A DNA stretch of 64,000 nucleotides from Nocardia colli (lineage in GTDB: Bacteria; Actinomycetota; Actinomycetes; Mycobacteriales; Mycobacteriaceae): the NCBI RefSeq assembly GCF_008704205.1, contig NZ_VXLC01000001.1, forward strand, positions 124,001 through 188,000. Reading direction: 5' to 3'. The position numbers and the translations under genes were made by a program. Positions within the stretch are counted from its first letter, which is position 1; each line of letters opens with the position of its first letter. The notes beneath the pieces are model-generated. The model worked only from the letters and a program-made list of their open reading frames with translations. It ran no database searches and had not been told where the DNA came from. Positions 42,561-52,207 of the stretch are shown piece by piece.

Positions 42561-43421
42561 TCACATCGCGCTGCCGACGCCCGGTCCGTCGCTTGTGCCG
42601 CCTACCTCGGCGGAGCGTTGCTTGGCCGCGTGCAGCGCCTCCAGGAAGGCGGAACGGACCCCGCCGCGCTCGAGCTCGCGCACCGCGGCGGCGGTGGTGC
42701 CGGCCGGCGAGGTGACCGCGGCGCGCAGCTCGGCCGCGCCCTGATCGGACTCGTCGAGCAGGGCGGCCGCGCCGACCATGGTCTGCACCACCAGCTGGGT
42801 GGCCACCTCGCGGGTCAGGCCGAGACCGACGCCGCCGTCCACCATGGCCTCCACGATCAGGAAGAAGTAGGCGGGCCCGGAGCCGGAGACCGCGGTGGCC
42901 GCGTCCATCTGCGCCTCCGCGACGGTGACCACCTTGCCGACGGCGCCGAGCACCTCGGTCACCAGTTCCAGCTGCGGCGGGCGCGCGTGCCTGCCCGGCG
43001 CGATCACGCTCATGCCCTGGCCGACCAGCATCGGCGTGTTCGGCATCACCCGCACCACCGGGAAACCGGCGGGCAGCTTCGCCTCCAGCCGCGCGGTGGG
43101 CACGCCCGCCGCCAGCGACACCAGGATCTGGTCGCGATCGGCGTCGACACTCGCGTTGTCGCTCAGCGCGGCCTTGCCCAGCGCGGTCATCACCGCGTCG
43201 ACATCGGCGGGCTTGACCGCGACCACCAGCAGGTCCGCGCCGACCGCGGCATCGGCCACCGAGTCGGTCACCCGCACACCGAATCGCTCGGCGATCTGCG
43301 CCGCCCGCTCCGCGAACGTCTCGACGACAACCAGGTCCTTCGCCAGCCGCCCGGACTCGAGTAAGCCCGCGATCAGCGCCTCCCCGATGCGCCCGCCACC
43401 GATTACCGCAATTCTCGTCAT
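42561..43421 (-). CDS. proC: Pyrroline-5-carboxylate reductase
   Basis: 286 residues. Rossmann loop IAVIGGGRIGEALIAGLL, LLVVAVKPADVDAVMTALG, VRVMPNTPMLVGQGMSVIA, and the C-terminal signature region AVSGSGPAYFFLIVEAMVDG with AAVTSPAGTTAAAVRELERG. Makes proline from pyrroline-5-carboxylate with NAD(P)H. Same locus as Rv0500. Confidence 0.96.
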   Translation of the reverse strand: MTRIAVIGGGRIGEALIAGLLESGRLAKDLVVVETFAERAAQIAERFGVRVTDSVADAAVGADLLVVAVKPADVDAVMTALGKAALSDNASVDADRDQILVSLAAGVPTARLEAKLPAGFPVVRVMPNTPMLVGQGMSVIAPGRHARPPQLELVTEVLGAVGKVVTVAEAQMDAATAVSGSGPAYFFLIVEAMVDGGVGLGLTREVATQLVVQTMVGAAALLDESDQGAAELRAAVTSPAGTTAAAVRELERGGVRSAFLEALHAAKQRSAEVGGTSDGPGVGSAM

Positions 43422-43443
43422 GGGGGAAAAGCCTAGACGGCGC

Positions 43444-44325
43444 TCATCCCTGCGGAATCAGCGCCAGCTGGCGGCTCTGCGCGACGACCGCGCCGGTGGA
43501 ATCGAGGATGAGCTGGTCCTCGTCGAAGAGCCGGGCGCCGACCTCGTGCGTGGTCGCGATGATGCGCAACCAGCCGGGGGCAGGCTTGCGGCGCAGGAAG
43601 GTGGTCATCTGGACGGTGGGTGACCAGCCGAAATGGCCCAGGTTGTACGGGACCGGCGGGCTCATGTCCGCGCTCATCATGGCGAAGAACATGGCGACCT
43701 CGGGGTCCTGCTGATCGGCGGCGCGCGGGCGCATCCACAGGCGCAGCCGCGGCTCGGCGGTCTGGCCGTCGAGGAAGCGGGCCCATTCGCGATCGATGTA
43801 GACCTCGGCGGCCTGCCCGACGTGCACCACCCGGCCCATCGGCGAGCCGGCGTCGTAGCCGACCGCGTCGGCGGGCGGTTCGACGGGCATGTCGCCGTGC
43901 TCGCGGGCGAACCGCGGCTCGGTATCGTCGAGGTGGCCGAAGGTGAGCGCGGTGCGGACCAGGGTGCGGCCGTTCTGGATCAGGTTCGCGTCGGCCAGGC
44001 AGATCTGGCGGCCGACCTTGCGGATGTGCACCTCGTATTCGACCTCGCCGGGGTCGGGTGCGCCGAGGAAGTCGGAGCTCGCGGCGATCGGCGCCATGCC
44101 GGCCAGGGCCGGATCGGCGGCGCGCAGCCACTTCAGGCCCGCGGCCGCGCTGGCCGCGACCATGGTGCCGCCGTGCACCTTCTTGCCGATGGTCCAGGTC
44201 TTGCCGATAGTGCCCAGGTAGCGACCGGTGTCGGGGGTGGTCGCGGGCAGCTCGGTCAAGGCGAGCACCCGGCTGAAGGGCGCATCGGTCTCGGTGACCG
44301 CCGCTAGGTCCAGCTCCGTCGTCAT
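43444..44325 (-). CDS. TesB-like double hot-dog thioesterase-family protein
   Basis: 293 residues in two hot-dog halves: GKTWTIGKKVHGGTMVAASA (first half, with a central helix) and PVPYNLGHFGWSPTVQMTTF, LRRKPAPGWLRIIATTHEVG (second half). Matches the acyl-CoA thioesterase-like actinobacterial family found at this position (Rv0499). Probably hydrolyses acyl-CoA; substrate unknown. Confidence 0.8.
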   Translation of the reverse strand: MTTELDLAAVTETDAPFSRVLALTELPATTPDTGRYLGTIGKTWTIGKKVHGGTMVAASAAAGLKWLRAADPALAGMAPIAASSDFLGAPDPGEVEYEVHIRKVGRQICLADANLIQNGRTLVRTALTFGHLDDTEPRFAREHGDMPVEPPADAVGYDAGSPMGRVVHVGQAAEVYIDREWARFLDGQTAEPRLRLWMRPRAADQQDPEVAMFFAMMSADMSPPVPYNLGHFGWSPTVQMTTFLRRKPAPGWLRIIATTHEVGARLFDEDQLILDSTGAVVAQSRQLALIPQG

Positions 44326-44583
44326 AGTCGCTCCTGTCGTCCACCGGCCGCGCGTCGGCGATCAGGGTTGCTGGTACGCGGCGTTCGTACAGCGTAGAAC
44401 GAGGCGGCTCGGTGGGCACATTCCCGTCGGTCGGATGAACGCGATACGCATCACATCGGGGCGCGACGAGTCCGTCGCGCTGCCTCGTCTCGATGAATGC
44501 GGATGTACGACTGCAAAGCGATTGCGATGGAGAGCTTTTCGAACTTCAGTTACCAATGCGATTGCGGCACAGGAACTTTCACG

Positions 44584-45489
44584 TCAAGACTGATGTGCCG
44601 GAGTTGGCGCGGGAGCGGTCTGCCCGTTCAGGTGCAGCCGGGCGAACGCCAGCGTTCGATGCAGCATGGCCGCGCGATCCTGGGTGGTACGGGCGTTCTG
44701 GGTGTTGATCTCGGCCACCGCCTGACCGGCGAAACCATTGCGGACCAACGTGTCACACACCTCGACGCACGGCTGGGTGCCTTCCCCGGGAACGAGGTGC
44801 TCGTCGTGCGCGGCACCGCGGCCGTCGGCCAGATGCAGGTGCGCCAGGCCCTGACCCATTCGCGCGGCCAGCGCCAACGGATCCGCGCCCGCGGTCGCGG
44901 TGTGCGACAGATCGAGGGTGTAGTGCTCGAACCCGGTGTCGGTCGGGTCGTAGGACGGGCTGAACGCGGTGAGCCCGATCCCCGGCCCGCCGCGGCGCTC
45001 GAGCCGCTTCACCGAACGCTCGCCGCGCCCGAACAACGTGTCCGCCCGCATCGGGAACATGTTCTCCACCGCGACGATGACCGGGCTGTGCTCCTCCAGC
45101 TCGCCGACCTGCTCGGCGAAGTTCTCGGCATAGCGGCGCTGCCAGCGGAACGGCGGATGCACGACGACGGTGGTCGCGCCGAGCGCCTCGGCGGTGCGCA
45201 CGCTGCGCTCCAGCTTCGCCGCCGGGTCCGCGCCCCAGACCCGCTGCGAGATCAGCAGGCACGGCGCGTGGATCGCGATCACCGGCACGTCGTACTTGCG
45301 CGAATAGGACTGCACCGTGGCGATGCTCTGGCTGGCCGGTTCGGCCCAGACCATCAATTCGATGCCGTCGTAACCGAGTTCGGCCGCGTACCGGAACGCC
45401 GCCTCGGTGTTCTGCGGATACACCGACGCGGTGGAGAGTCCGACCAGGATCTGTCGCCGGGTCTCGTCCGTCTGTCCGATTTTCCCCAC
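44584..45489 (-). CDS. Sugar-phosphate isomerase/epimerase-like TIM-barrel protein
   Basis: 301 residues from GTG 45489 (MGKIGQTDETRRQILVGLST; GGGAG five bases upstream). AP-endonuclease-2-type TIM barrel: AAELGYDGIELMVWAEPAS, VIAIHAPCLLISQRVW, VIVAVENMFPMRADTLFG, ALAARMGQGLAHLHLADGRG and QAVAEINTQN supply His, Glu and Asp for metal binding. Equivalent to Rv0498. Exact substrate unknown. Confidence 0.8.
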   Translation of the reverse strand: MGKIGQTDETRRQILVGLSTASVYPQNTEAAFRYAAELGYDGIELMVWAEPASQSIATVQSYSRKYDVPVIAIHAPCLLISQRVWGADPAAKLERSVRTAEALGATTVVVHPPFRWQRRYAENFAEQVGELEEHSPVIVAVENMFPMRADTLFGRGERSVKRLERRGGPGIGLTAFSPSYDPTDTGFEHYTLDLSHTATAGADPLALAARMGQGLAHLHLADGRGAAHDEHLVPGEGTQPCVEVCDTLVRNGFAGQAVAEINTQNARTTQDRAAMLHRTLAFARLHLNGQTAPAPTPAHQS

Positions 45490-45503
45490 TGCCGCTCCCT
45501 GCC

Positions 45504-47042
45504 TCAGTTCGTACTGAGCAGAAAGGCTAGCGGTCCCAGCGTGACGAAGACGCCCACGACCACCGCGATCACCGTGCTGAGCACGTCGTCGGTCCGGCGC
45601 AGGATCCGCACGAGCGCCACCAGGCCGAGGATCACGATCATCGCCAGGGCCAGCGCCACCCAGGGGAGCATCTCCCACATCCGCTCGAAACCCTTGAACA
45701 GCAACATGCCCGCGACGGCCGCGCCGGTGCTCTGACCGCCCAGGATCATCCACTGGCGACGGTTGGCGTCGTCTTCGGCCTTTCTGGCCTTGCGCGCGGA
45801 GCGGCGCGGCGATGCCGCGCGGCCGGTCTGCTCGTCCTCGTCGAAATCATCGAGCTCGTCGTGCTCGTCGTCCAGGTCGACGGGCTCGAAGAAATCGGTC
45901 TTGCCGTCGTACAGGTCGAGCTCGTCGACCGGGGCGCGGTCTTTCGAACGGCCACGCTTGCCCCGGCCTGCCGCCCGTTCGGCGTCCGCGCGTTCGGCGC
46001 GCTCGACCCCGTCCCGGAGCAGGTCGCCGGCCACGGTCTGGCCGGACACGAGTTGCTGGTCCTGACTGGCCAGCGACCAGGCGGCGGTCGAGATGCCCTC
46101 GTCCGGCGGTGGGTCGTTGCGTTGCGGCGCATCGGGTTTGCGTCTTCGGGCCGACCAGGCGGGCAGGGCGCCCTCGGGCGAACCGTTGCGGTGCGGGGCG
46201 CGCGGCGGCGGTTCGGGCGTCGGGGCCCAGGGCGCGGTGGCTCTGGACTCCGGCAGCGGCGGCGCGGGTTCGGGGTCGTAGTCGGCGGCCGTCGGCGACC
46301 AGGCCGCGGTCGACGGGGCGAGGTCCTCGGCTTCGGCCTCCGCGGCGCGGCGCCGGGCGGCCCGGCCGCCGGTCACTCCGTTGCGGCCGTTGCGCTCCGG
46401 TGGCGCGGCGCTCGCTCCCCCGCGCAGTGGCCGCACCTCGGTGGTGGCGTCGTCGTGGTCGTCGTGTCTGCGCCGCCGGCCGGAGCGCGGGGTCTCGTCC
46501 GGCAGCGGGTCGCTCGCGTACGGGTTCGGCGACGGAGCGTAGGGATTCGGCGAAGGCGCGTACGGGTTCGGCGACGGGGCGTACAGGTCGGCGGCCGGCG
46601 GGTGCGACGGCAGCGGATCCACGAGCGGGTCGTGCCGCGGCATCTCCCGGCCGGGCATCTCCCGGCCCGGCATCACCCGGTTCGATCGGCCGGGCAGCGG
46701 GTCGGCCTGCTCGGGCTGGGCGTACGCGGCCAGCGGGTCGTACATCGAGATCGGGCCGGACATCGGCGAATACGCCGACGGGTCCGGCGCGGGTGGCGTG
46801 TATGCGACAGGTTCCGGCGCGGGCGGTTCGTAGGCCGGCGGTTCGTATACCGGCTCGGGCTCGGCGTCCGGCGCGGCATGCGAGGACTGCCCGCTGCCGA
46901 TGGCGGGCATGTCTCCGGTCAGCTCGGCCACCGAGATCCCGCGGCCGCCGCGGCGGCGCCGGCCACCACCGGACGAGCCACTCTGCTGCCCGTTCCGGGC
47001 CAGCAGCTCGGCGACCGATAGCTGTTTAGAGTCCTCGCTCAT
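45504..47042 (-). CDS. Membrane-anchored protein with long disordered Pro-rich region
   Basis: 512 residues. Begins MSEDSKQLSVAELLARNGQQ; an SVAEL box recurs (GISVAELTGDMPAIGSGQ). Residues 50-330 are Pro/Tyr/Ala-rich with repeats such as SPNPYAP. An acidic stretch (PVDLDDEHDELDDFDEDEQ) precedes two C-terminal spans (GAAVAGMLLFKGFERMWEML, VALALAMIVILGLVALVRIL, then LSTVIAVVVGVFVTLGPLAF). Corresponds to Rv0497. Function unknown; perhaps cell-envelope scaffolding. Confidence 0.75.
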   Translation of the reverse strand: MSEDSKQLSVAELLARNGQQSGSSGGGRRRRGGRGISVAELTGDMPAIGSGQSSHAAPDAEPEPVYEPPAYEPPAPEPVAYTPPAPDPSAYSPMSGPISMYDPLAAYAQPEQADPLPGRSNRVMPGREMPGREMPRHDPLVDPLPSHPPAADLYAPSPNPYAPSPNPYAPSPNPYASDPLPDETPRSGRRRRHDDHDDATTEVRPLRGGASAAPPERNGRNGVTGGRAARRRAAEAEAEDLAPSTAAWSPTAADYDPEPAPPLPESRATAPWAPTPEPPPRAPHRNGSPEGALPAWSARRRKPDAPQRNDPPPDEGISTAAWSLASQDQQLVSGQTVAGDLLRDGVERAERADAERAAGRGKRGRSKDRAPVDELDLYDGKTDFFEPVDLDDEHDELDDFDEDEQTGRAASPRRSARKARKAEDDANRRQWMILGGQSTGAAVAGMLLFKGFERMWEMLPWVALALAMIVILGLVALVRILRRTDDVLSTVIAVVVGVFVTLGPLAFLLSTN

Positions 47043-47115
47043 GACTCCACCTCGCTAGCGCTCGGCTCCGTCACGCGCGAAGCACGCTGTGACACGATTC
47101 GTTCGCTGCGCTCTC

Positions 47116-48147
47116 TCATGACGACACCGTTCCTATCGGCCCCGGTAGCGCGGCATCACCTGGCACCGCGCGGCCGCTAGTGGCCGCGGGGCCCGGTAAG
47201 GGTGTCGCTCGGGGTCCGCCATTCATATCGGTATCCAGTTTGCGCAGGATCAGACCTTCCCGCAGCGCCCAGGGACAAATCTCCAAGGATTCCAGCGATA
47301 GTGCCCGCATACTCGCCTCCGCGACCAATGCGCCAGCCACCAATTGCTGTGACCGATCGGAACTTACGCCTTCTAATTCTGCACGGTCGGCCGCCGTCAT
47401 CCGCGAGATGAACGCAATCAGTTGGCGCAGACCTGAGCTGGTGAGTGTACGACGCACCCGCGGGCCCGCCGCCGAGGGTGCCGCTCCGGTCAGCCGGGCC
47501 AGCGAGCGGAAGGTCTTCGAGGTGCCAACGGCCAGATCTGGTTTACCCGTGTCCAGCAGCTGTTTCGCGGGCAACGCGAGCTCCGCGTCGAGCCAGTCGC
47601 GCAGCACGTTGACCCGGCGCTTGCCCGGCGGGTCCTCCTTCAGCCACTCCCTGGTCAACCGTCCGGCGCCGAGTTGCAACGACAGCGCGAGATCGGGTTC
47701 CTCGTCGCCACCGCTGGTCATTTCCAGCGAACCGCCGCCGATGTCCAGATTGAGGATGCGGCCCGCGCTCCAGCCGAACCAGCGGCGCACCGCGAGGAAG
47801 GTCAGCCGGGCCTCGTCGACCCCGGACAGCACCTGCAGCGCCACGCCGGTCTGGGCGCGGACACGCGCGAGCACGTCCTCGGAATTGGTCGCCTCGCGCA
47901 GCGCGGAGGTGGCGAACGGCATCAGCTCGACGCACTTGGAAGTCTCGGCGATGCTGGCGAATTCGGCGACCGTGGCGATCAGCCGCTGCGCGCCCGCCTC
48001 GGTGATTCTGCCCTCGTCATCGATGTTTTCCGACAGCCGTAAAGTGGCCTTGGTCGAGCTCATCGGCATGGGGTGACCACCCCGATGCGCGTCCACCACC
48101 AGCAGGTGAACGGTATTGCTTCCGACATCGAGTACCCCAAGCCGCAC
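47116..48147 (-). CDS. ppx: Ppx/GppA-family exopolyphosphatase
   Basis: 343 residues of the actin-like ASKHA fold: LGVLDVGSNTVHLLVVDAHR (phosphate 1), DIGGGSLEMTSGGDEEPDLA (phosphate 2) and VGTSKTFRSLARLTGAAPSA. Hydrolyses polyphosphate or pppGpp. Equivalent to Rv0496c, an exopolyphosphatase inhibited by (p)ppGpp. Short form without the C-terminal HD domain. Confidence 0.9.
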   Translation of the reverse strand: MRLGVLDVGSNTVHLLVVDAHRGGHPMPMSSTKATLRLSENIDDEGRITEAGAQRLIATVAEFASIAETSKCVELMPFATSALREATNSEDVLARVRAQTGVALQVLSGVDEARLTFLAVRRWFGWSAGRILNLDIGGGSLEMTSGGDEEPDLALSLQLGAGRLTREWLKEDPPGKRRVNVLRDWLDAELALPAKQLLDTGKPDLAVGTSKTFRSLARLTGAAPSAAGPRVRRTLTSSGLRQLIAFISRMTAADRAELEGVSSDRSQQLVAGALVAEASMRALSLESLEICPWALREGLILRKLDTDMNGGPRATPLPGPAATSGRAVPGDAALPGPIGTVSS

Positions 48148-48212
48148 ATGAACACGGTACTGGGTGATCCGGTCCTATAGGTTAAGCGACTGAACTGTTA
48201 GCGTTCCGAGGT

Positions 48213-49088
48213 GTGACGGTAGGCGCATCAACCAGCGGCCAGACCCGGCCCCGACCAGCGGGGAAGATCGATCCGAGTCCCGAGGTCGACATGGATTTCC
48301 CCCGCGAATGGATCGAGTTCGTCGATCCAGCAAACGACGAGCATCTGATCGTCGCCGATCTGACCTGGCTACTGTCCAGCTGGACCTGCGTGTTCGGCAC
48401 GCCGGCCTGCCAGGGCATCATCGCCGAACGACCCGATGACGGCTGCTGTTCGCACGGCGCGTTCCTGTCCGACAAGGACGATCGCAAGCGGCTGCAGAAC
48501 GCTGTGAAAATGCTCACACCCGAGGACTGGCAGCTCATGGGTGAGGCGACGGACGCGGCGGGCAAGGTGACCAAGAAGGGCTACCTGGAGCTCGACGAAC
48601 TCGAGGACGAGCCCGCCCTGCGCACCCGGCGCTTCGACGGAGCCTGCATCTTCCTGAACCGGCCCGGTTTCGAAGGCGGCGTGGGCTGTTCGCTGCACAG
48701 CATGGCGTTGCGCCGCGGCATCGAGCCGCTGGAGGTGAAGCCGGACGTGTGCTGGCAGCTGCCGATCCGGCGCACCCAGGAGTGGGTGGACCGGCCCGAC
48801 GGCGTGCAGATCCTGCGCACCACGGTCACCGAATACGACCGGCGCGGCTGGGGTCCCGGCGGCGAGGACCTGGACTGGTACTGCTCCGGCTCGCCGGACG
48901 CGCATGTCGGCACCCGCCCGGTCTGGCAGTCCTACGGTCCCGAGCTGAAGGAGCTGCTCGGCGGGCCGGCCTACGAGGAACTGTCCAGGCACTGCAAGCG
49001 CAGGCAGGGGCTCGGGCTGATCGCGATCCACCCGGCCACGGTGCACGCGGACCGGATGCGCGACGATGCCGGCACCGCGTCCGCGTGA
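48213..49088 (+). CDS. Conserved cysteine-rich protein (Rv0495c-like)
   Basis: 291 residues from GTG 48213. Cysteines are spaced as in metal-binding clusters: [49 protein letters not shown] and [12 protein letters not shown]. Resembles YkgJ/DUF3109-type Cys-cluster proteins that may hold zinc or Fe-S. Highly conserved in mycobacteria, where Rv0495c occupies the same place. Function unknown. Confidence 0.75.
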   Translation: MTVGASTSGQTRPRPAGKIDPSPEVDMDFPREWIEFVDPANDEHLIVADLTWLLSSWTCVFGTPACQGIIAERPDDGCCSHGAFLSDKDDRKRLQNAVKMLTPEDWQLMGEATDAAGKVTKKGYLELDELEDEPALRTRRFDGACIFLNRPGFEGGVGCSLHSMALRRGIEPLEVKPDVCWQLPIRRTQEWVDRPDGVQILRTTVTEYDRRGWGPGGEDLDWYCSGSPDAHVGTRPVWQSYGPELKELLGGPAYEELSRHCKRRQGLGLIAIHPATVHADRMRDDAGTASA

Positions 49089-49167
49089 GGCCCTCGGAAT
49101 GCGAGCTTGCACCCCGTTCACCTCGAAGGCATGCGATCTTCACCCGTTTGCGGTTTGATGTGCGGTC

Positions 49168-49500
49168 ATGTCCAAAAAAGTTTTGACCCTGGCCGCCGTC
49201 GCGCTCGGCGCCGCACTCTGCCTGCCCGCAGTCGCCAACGCCGAACCGAACGGTGACCCCGCCAAGTACGCCGACTTCACCGCGGACTTCCTGCCCGCCA
49301 ACACCCCCGAGGCGCCCGGCGCCGCGGCGGCAGGCAAGAACCTGATCATGAGCCCGTACGGCACCTCGCGCACCATCGCGTGCCGCGGCACCAGCGCGGC
49401 GGACGTGTACGACTGCATGCAGGAAGACGACCTGGGCTGGATCTCGTTGCGCAAGATCGACGTTCCGGGCGTCGGCCCGACGTGGACCTACCTGCCCTGA
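49168..49500 (+). CDS. Small secreted protein with cysteine pair
   Basis: 110 residues. Signal peptide MSKKVLTLAAVALGAALCLP, cleavage near ANA-EPN. The mature domain of about 83 residues contains IACRGTSAADVYDCMQEDDL, two cysteines 11 apart, and ends VGPTWTYLP. A strong terminator follows. Function unknown; likely exported. Confidence 0.65.
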   Translation: MSKKVLTLAAVALGAALCLPAVANAEPNGDPAKYADFTADFLPANTPEAPGAAAAGKNLIMSPYGTSRTIACRGTSAADVYDCMQEDDLGWISLRKIDVPGVGPTWTYLP

Positions 49501-49519
49501 GTAGCAGACAACTGAGTCA

Positions 49520-49558
49520 CGGCCGAGGGCATCGCAGCGCCCTCGGCCGTTTCTTTTT
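49520..49558 (+). terminator. Rho-independent terminator
   Basis: Stem CGGCCGAGGGC (49520-49530) and GCCCTCGGCCG (49539-49549) followed by TTTCTTTTT. It ends the secreted-protein gene and lies before regX3 on the other strand. Confidence 0.9.
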
Positions 49559-49635
49559 GCCCGACAATGGAATTGGCGTACCCAGGCAGCACTCGGCTGC
49601 CGACCCGTGGCCGGCAGCCGTTGGCCCGCTGAGGT

Positions 49636-50325
49636 TTACGCCTCCAGTTTGTAGCCCAGCCCGCGGACCGTGACCAGATGCTCCGGCTTGGCCGGGTCCG
49701 CCTCGATCTTCGAGCGCAGCCGCTTCACGTGCACGTCAAGGGTTTTGGTGTCACCGACGTAGTCGGCGCCCCAGACGCGATCGATCAGCTGGCCACGGGT
49801 GAGCACCCGGCCGGAATTGCGCAGCAGGTACTCGAGCAGGTCGAATTCCTTGAGCGGCAACGTCACCGGCTTGCCGTTCACCAGCACGGTGTGCCGGTCC
49901 ACGTCCATCCGGACGGGGCCGGCTTCCAGCACGCCGCTCTCGTTGGTGCCGTCCAGCTCGTCGCCCGCGCCGCGGCGCAGCACGGCCCGGATGCGCGCGA
50001 TCAGCTCGCGCGCGGAGTACGGCTTCGTCACGTAGTCGTCGGCGCCGAGCTCCAGCCCGACCACCTTGTCGATCTCGCTGTCCCTTGCCGTCACCATGAT
50101 CACCGGCACGCCGCTGCGGGTGCGCAACTGCTTGCACACGTCCGTGCCGCTCATGCCCGGAAGCATGAGATCGAGCAGCACGATGTCCGCACCGGACCGA
50201 TCGAACTCGGCGAGCGCGGATGGCCCGTCACCGACAACGGTGACCTCGAAACCCTCCTTGCGCAGCAGGAACGCGAGCGGATCGGCCAGCGACTCCTCAT
50301 CCTCGACGATCAACACACTCGTCAT
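49636..50325 (-). CDS. regX3: Response regulator RegX3
   Basis: 229 residues from ATG 50325, overlapping the senX3 stop by 4 bp. Receiver domain with acidic pocket in [18 protein letters not shown], phospho-Asp in [16 protein letters not shown] and Lys in [16 protein letters not shown]; OmpR-type winged helix with [20 protein letters not shown] and [20 protein letters not shown]. Controls phosphate-starvation genes with SenX3. Confidence 0.95.
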   Translation of the reverse strand: MTSVLIVEDEESLADPLAFLLRKEGFEVTVVGDGPSALAEFDRSGADIVLLDLMLPGMSGTDVCKQLRTRSGVPVIMVTARDSEIDKVVGLELGADDYVTKPYSARELIARIRAVLRRGAGDELDGTNESGVLEAGPVRMDVDRHTVLVNGKPVTLPLKEFDLLEYLLRNSGRVLTRGQLIDRVWGADYVGDTKTLDVHVKRLRSKIEADPAKPEHLVTVRGLGYKLEA

Positions 50326-51557
50326 CTGCGTGCCTCCACACCATTTGGTCGGCCCGCCCCTGAGGGGCGCGGGCTTGTTTCTCTCGAGCTCACCGTCGGG
50401 CCGGCGGAATCCTCTTCTCCGTCGGCCTCGTGGTGGGCAGGTATTCGCAGGGTGAACGTCGAACCGGTGCCCAACTTGCTCCACAGGGTGATCTCACCGT
50501 TGTGGTTGGCGGCCACGTGCTTGACGATAGCCAGGCCGAGCCCGGTACCGCCGGTGGCGCGCGAGCGGGCCTTGTCCGATCGGAAGAAGCGTTCGAACAC
50601 CCGCTCTTGGTCTTCTTTGGCGATGCCGATTCCGCGATCGGTCACGGCCATCGCGACATGGTCGCCACGTAATGACCGGCTGACCGACACATGGGAGCCG
50701 GCCGGTGAGTACGCTATCGCGTTCTCCACCAGATTTGATAGGGCTGTGACCAGCAAGGTTTCATCGCCGAGCACTTCAAGGCCGCTGGGGCGGTCGGTGC
50801 TGACGGTGATTCCGGCGGCCTCGGCGGCGGTGCGCGACCGGTCGACCGCCTGCATCACGACGGTGTCCACGTCGACCACCTCGAGCTCGGGTAGCTTCTC
50901 CGCGCCCTGCAGCCGGGACAGCGCAATGAGTTCAGTCACCATTTTGCCGAGCCGCCGCGATTCGCCCAGCACGCGCTGTCCGAAATGTCGCACCGCTTCG
51001 GGATCTTCCGCGGATTCGAGCATTGCCTCGGCCAGCAGGCTCATCGCGCCGACCGGCGTCTTGAGCTCGTGGCTGACGTTGGCGACGAAGTCGCGCCGGG
51101 TGGCCTCCATCCGGGCCTGCTCGGAGTCGTCGTCGGCGAACAGGACGGTGAAGTTGGTGTCCTCGCGGGATAGCTGGCGGGCCACGCCGCGCACCGCGAT
51201 CCGGCCGCGGCCGGGCACCGGGTTCTTCGCGGTCAGGTCGAATTCGGCGGATTCGCCGGTGGCCAGCACCTTCTCCACCGCGGCCCAGGCGCGCTCGTCC
51301 AGCAGCCGGTTGCGGACCAGGCCGAGTTCCTCGGCGCGTGGATTGACCAGCACCACGTCGCGGTATTCGTCGACCACCGCGATGCCGCTCTCGGAGGCGA
51401 GCACGATCAGGTCGAGCACCTGCGACATGGTCAGGCCGGAATCCGCTTGCCTGCGGGCCTGCTGCCTGGCATTCATATAGGGGATAAGTAGCCCGCCGAC
51501 TGCCAGACCTACGACAGCCGCAAGGACTGCCAGTAGGACGGCTTGCGGAACACTCAC
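50322..51557 (-). CDS. senX3: Sensor histidine kinase SenX3
   Basis: 411 residues. N-terminal membrane span ([20 protein letters not shown]), a PAS-like domain ([20 protein letters not shown]), H-box [20 protein letters not shown] with the phospho-His, N-box [14 protein letters not shown] and G boxes GIGIAKED and [13 protein letters not shown]. Unlike the mycobacterial locus, the gpm gene is 6 kb away instead of adjacent. Confidence 0.95.
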   Translation of the reverse strand: MSVPQAVLLAVLAAVVGLAVGGLLIPYMNARQQARRQADSGLTMSQVLDLIVLASESGIAVVDEYRDVVLVNPRAEELGLVRNRLLDERAWAAVEKVLATGESAEFDLTAKNPVPGRGRIAVRGVARQLSREDTNFTVLFADDDSEQARMEATRRDFVANVSHELKTPVGAMSLLAEAMLESAEDPEAVRHFGQRVLGESRRLGKMVTELIALSRLQGAEKLPELEVVDVDTVVMQAVDRSRTAAEAAGITVSTDRPSGLEVLGDETLLVTALSNLVENAIAYSPAGSHVSVSRSLRGDHVAMAVTDRGIGIAKEDQERVFERFFRSDKARSRATGGTGLGLAIVKHVAANHNGEITLWSKLGTGSTFTLRIPAHHEADGEEDSAGPTVSSRETSPRPSGAGRPNGVEARR

Positions 51558-51710
51558 ACTTGAATCGTACGGTCGCGTAGGACGTATCCAACTCCGGGTA
51601 CACGATGTTTCGCGCAGGTCATGGCCACTTCTGACGCTGTTAGCCGACCGTTTACGTGCCGTTCGGTATGTCTCAGCCGCATTGTTGTGTGTGCTGGTGG
51701 AGGCCGAATT

Positions 51711-52115
51711 TCAGTCGTCTTCGGGATCCGGGCCCGTCAGGCCCGCGCCGACGGCGCGACCGTGCCTGTCCACCCAGTCGCCGAGCGCGTAGATGGGGAT
51801 GAGCAAGTCGCGGCCGGCTTCGGTCAGCTCGTATTCGACGCGCGGCGGGGCTTCGGCGTAGCGACGCCGTTCGATCAGGGTCATCTGTTCCATCCGGCGC
51901 AGGGTCTGGGTCAGCATCTTCTGGCTGATCCCGCCGATGGTGGCGCGCAGGTCGCTCGGGCGCATCGGGCCGTCGCGCAGCATATAGACGACGACCGGTA
52001 GCCAGGAGTTGCCGAAGATGTCCACCCCCATCCGGGCCGGGCAGTCGGATTCGAATTCGCCGTAGGGCGCGAACTCGACCGGGTCGGCGGTGATCGGCTC
52101 GTGCCCGGCGGTCAT
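51711..52115 (-). CDS. HxlR-family transcriptional regulator
   Basis: 134 residues from ATG 52115 (MTAGHEPITADPVEFAPYGE); ATG 52127 or GTG 52145 would add a few residues. HxlR winged helix: CPARMGVDIFGNSWLPVVVY, RPSDLRATIGGISQKMLTQT, LRRMEQMTLIERRRY, VEYELTEAGRDLL. Divergent from the NADP oxidoreductase gene with a 92-bp gap, so likely its regulator. Confidence 0.85.
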   Translation of the reverse strand: MTAGHEPITADPVEFAPYGEFESDCPARMGVDIFGNSWLPVVVYMLRDGPMRPSDLRATIGGISQKMLTQTLRRMEQMTLIERRRYAEAPPRVEYELTEAGRDLLIPIYALGDWVDRHGRAVGAGLTGPDPEDD

Positions 52116-52207
52116 GCGTTCCAGCATGCCAGCGCCGTTGCGCACCCGCAGGTGCCTATCGGTCTGCCTAGCGTTTGTGCCGGAGACCTTTCGAGCTAGG
52201 AGTCGAC

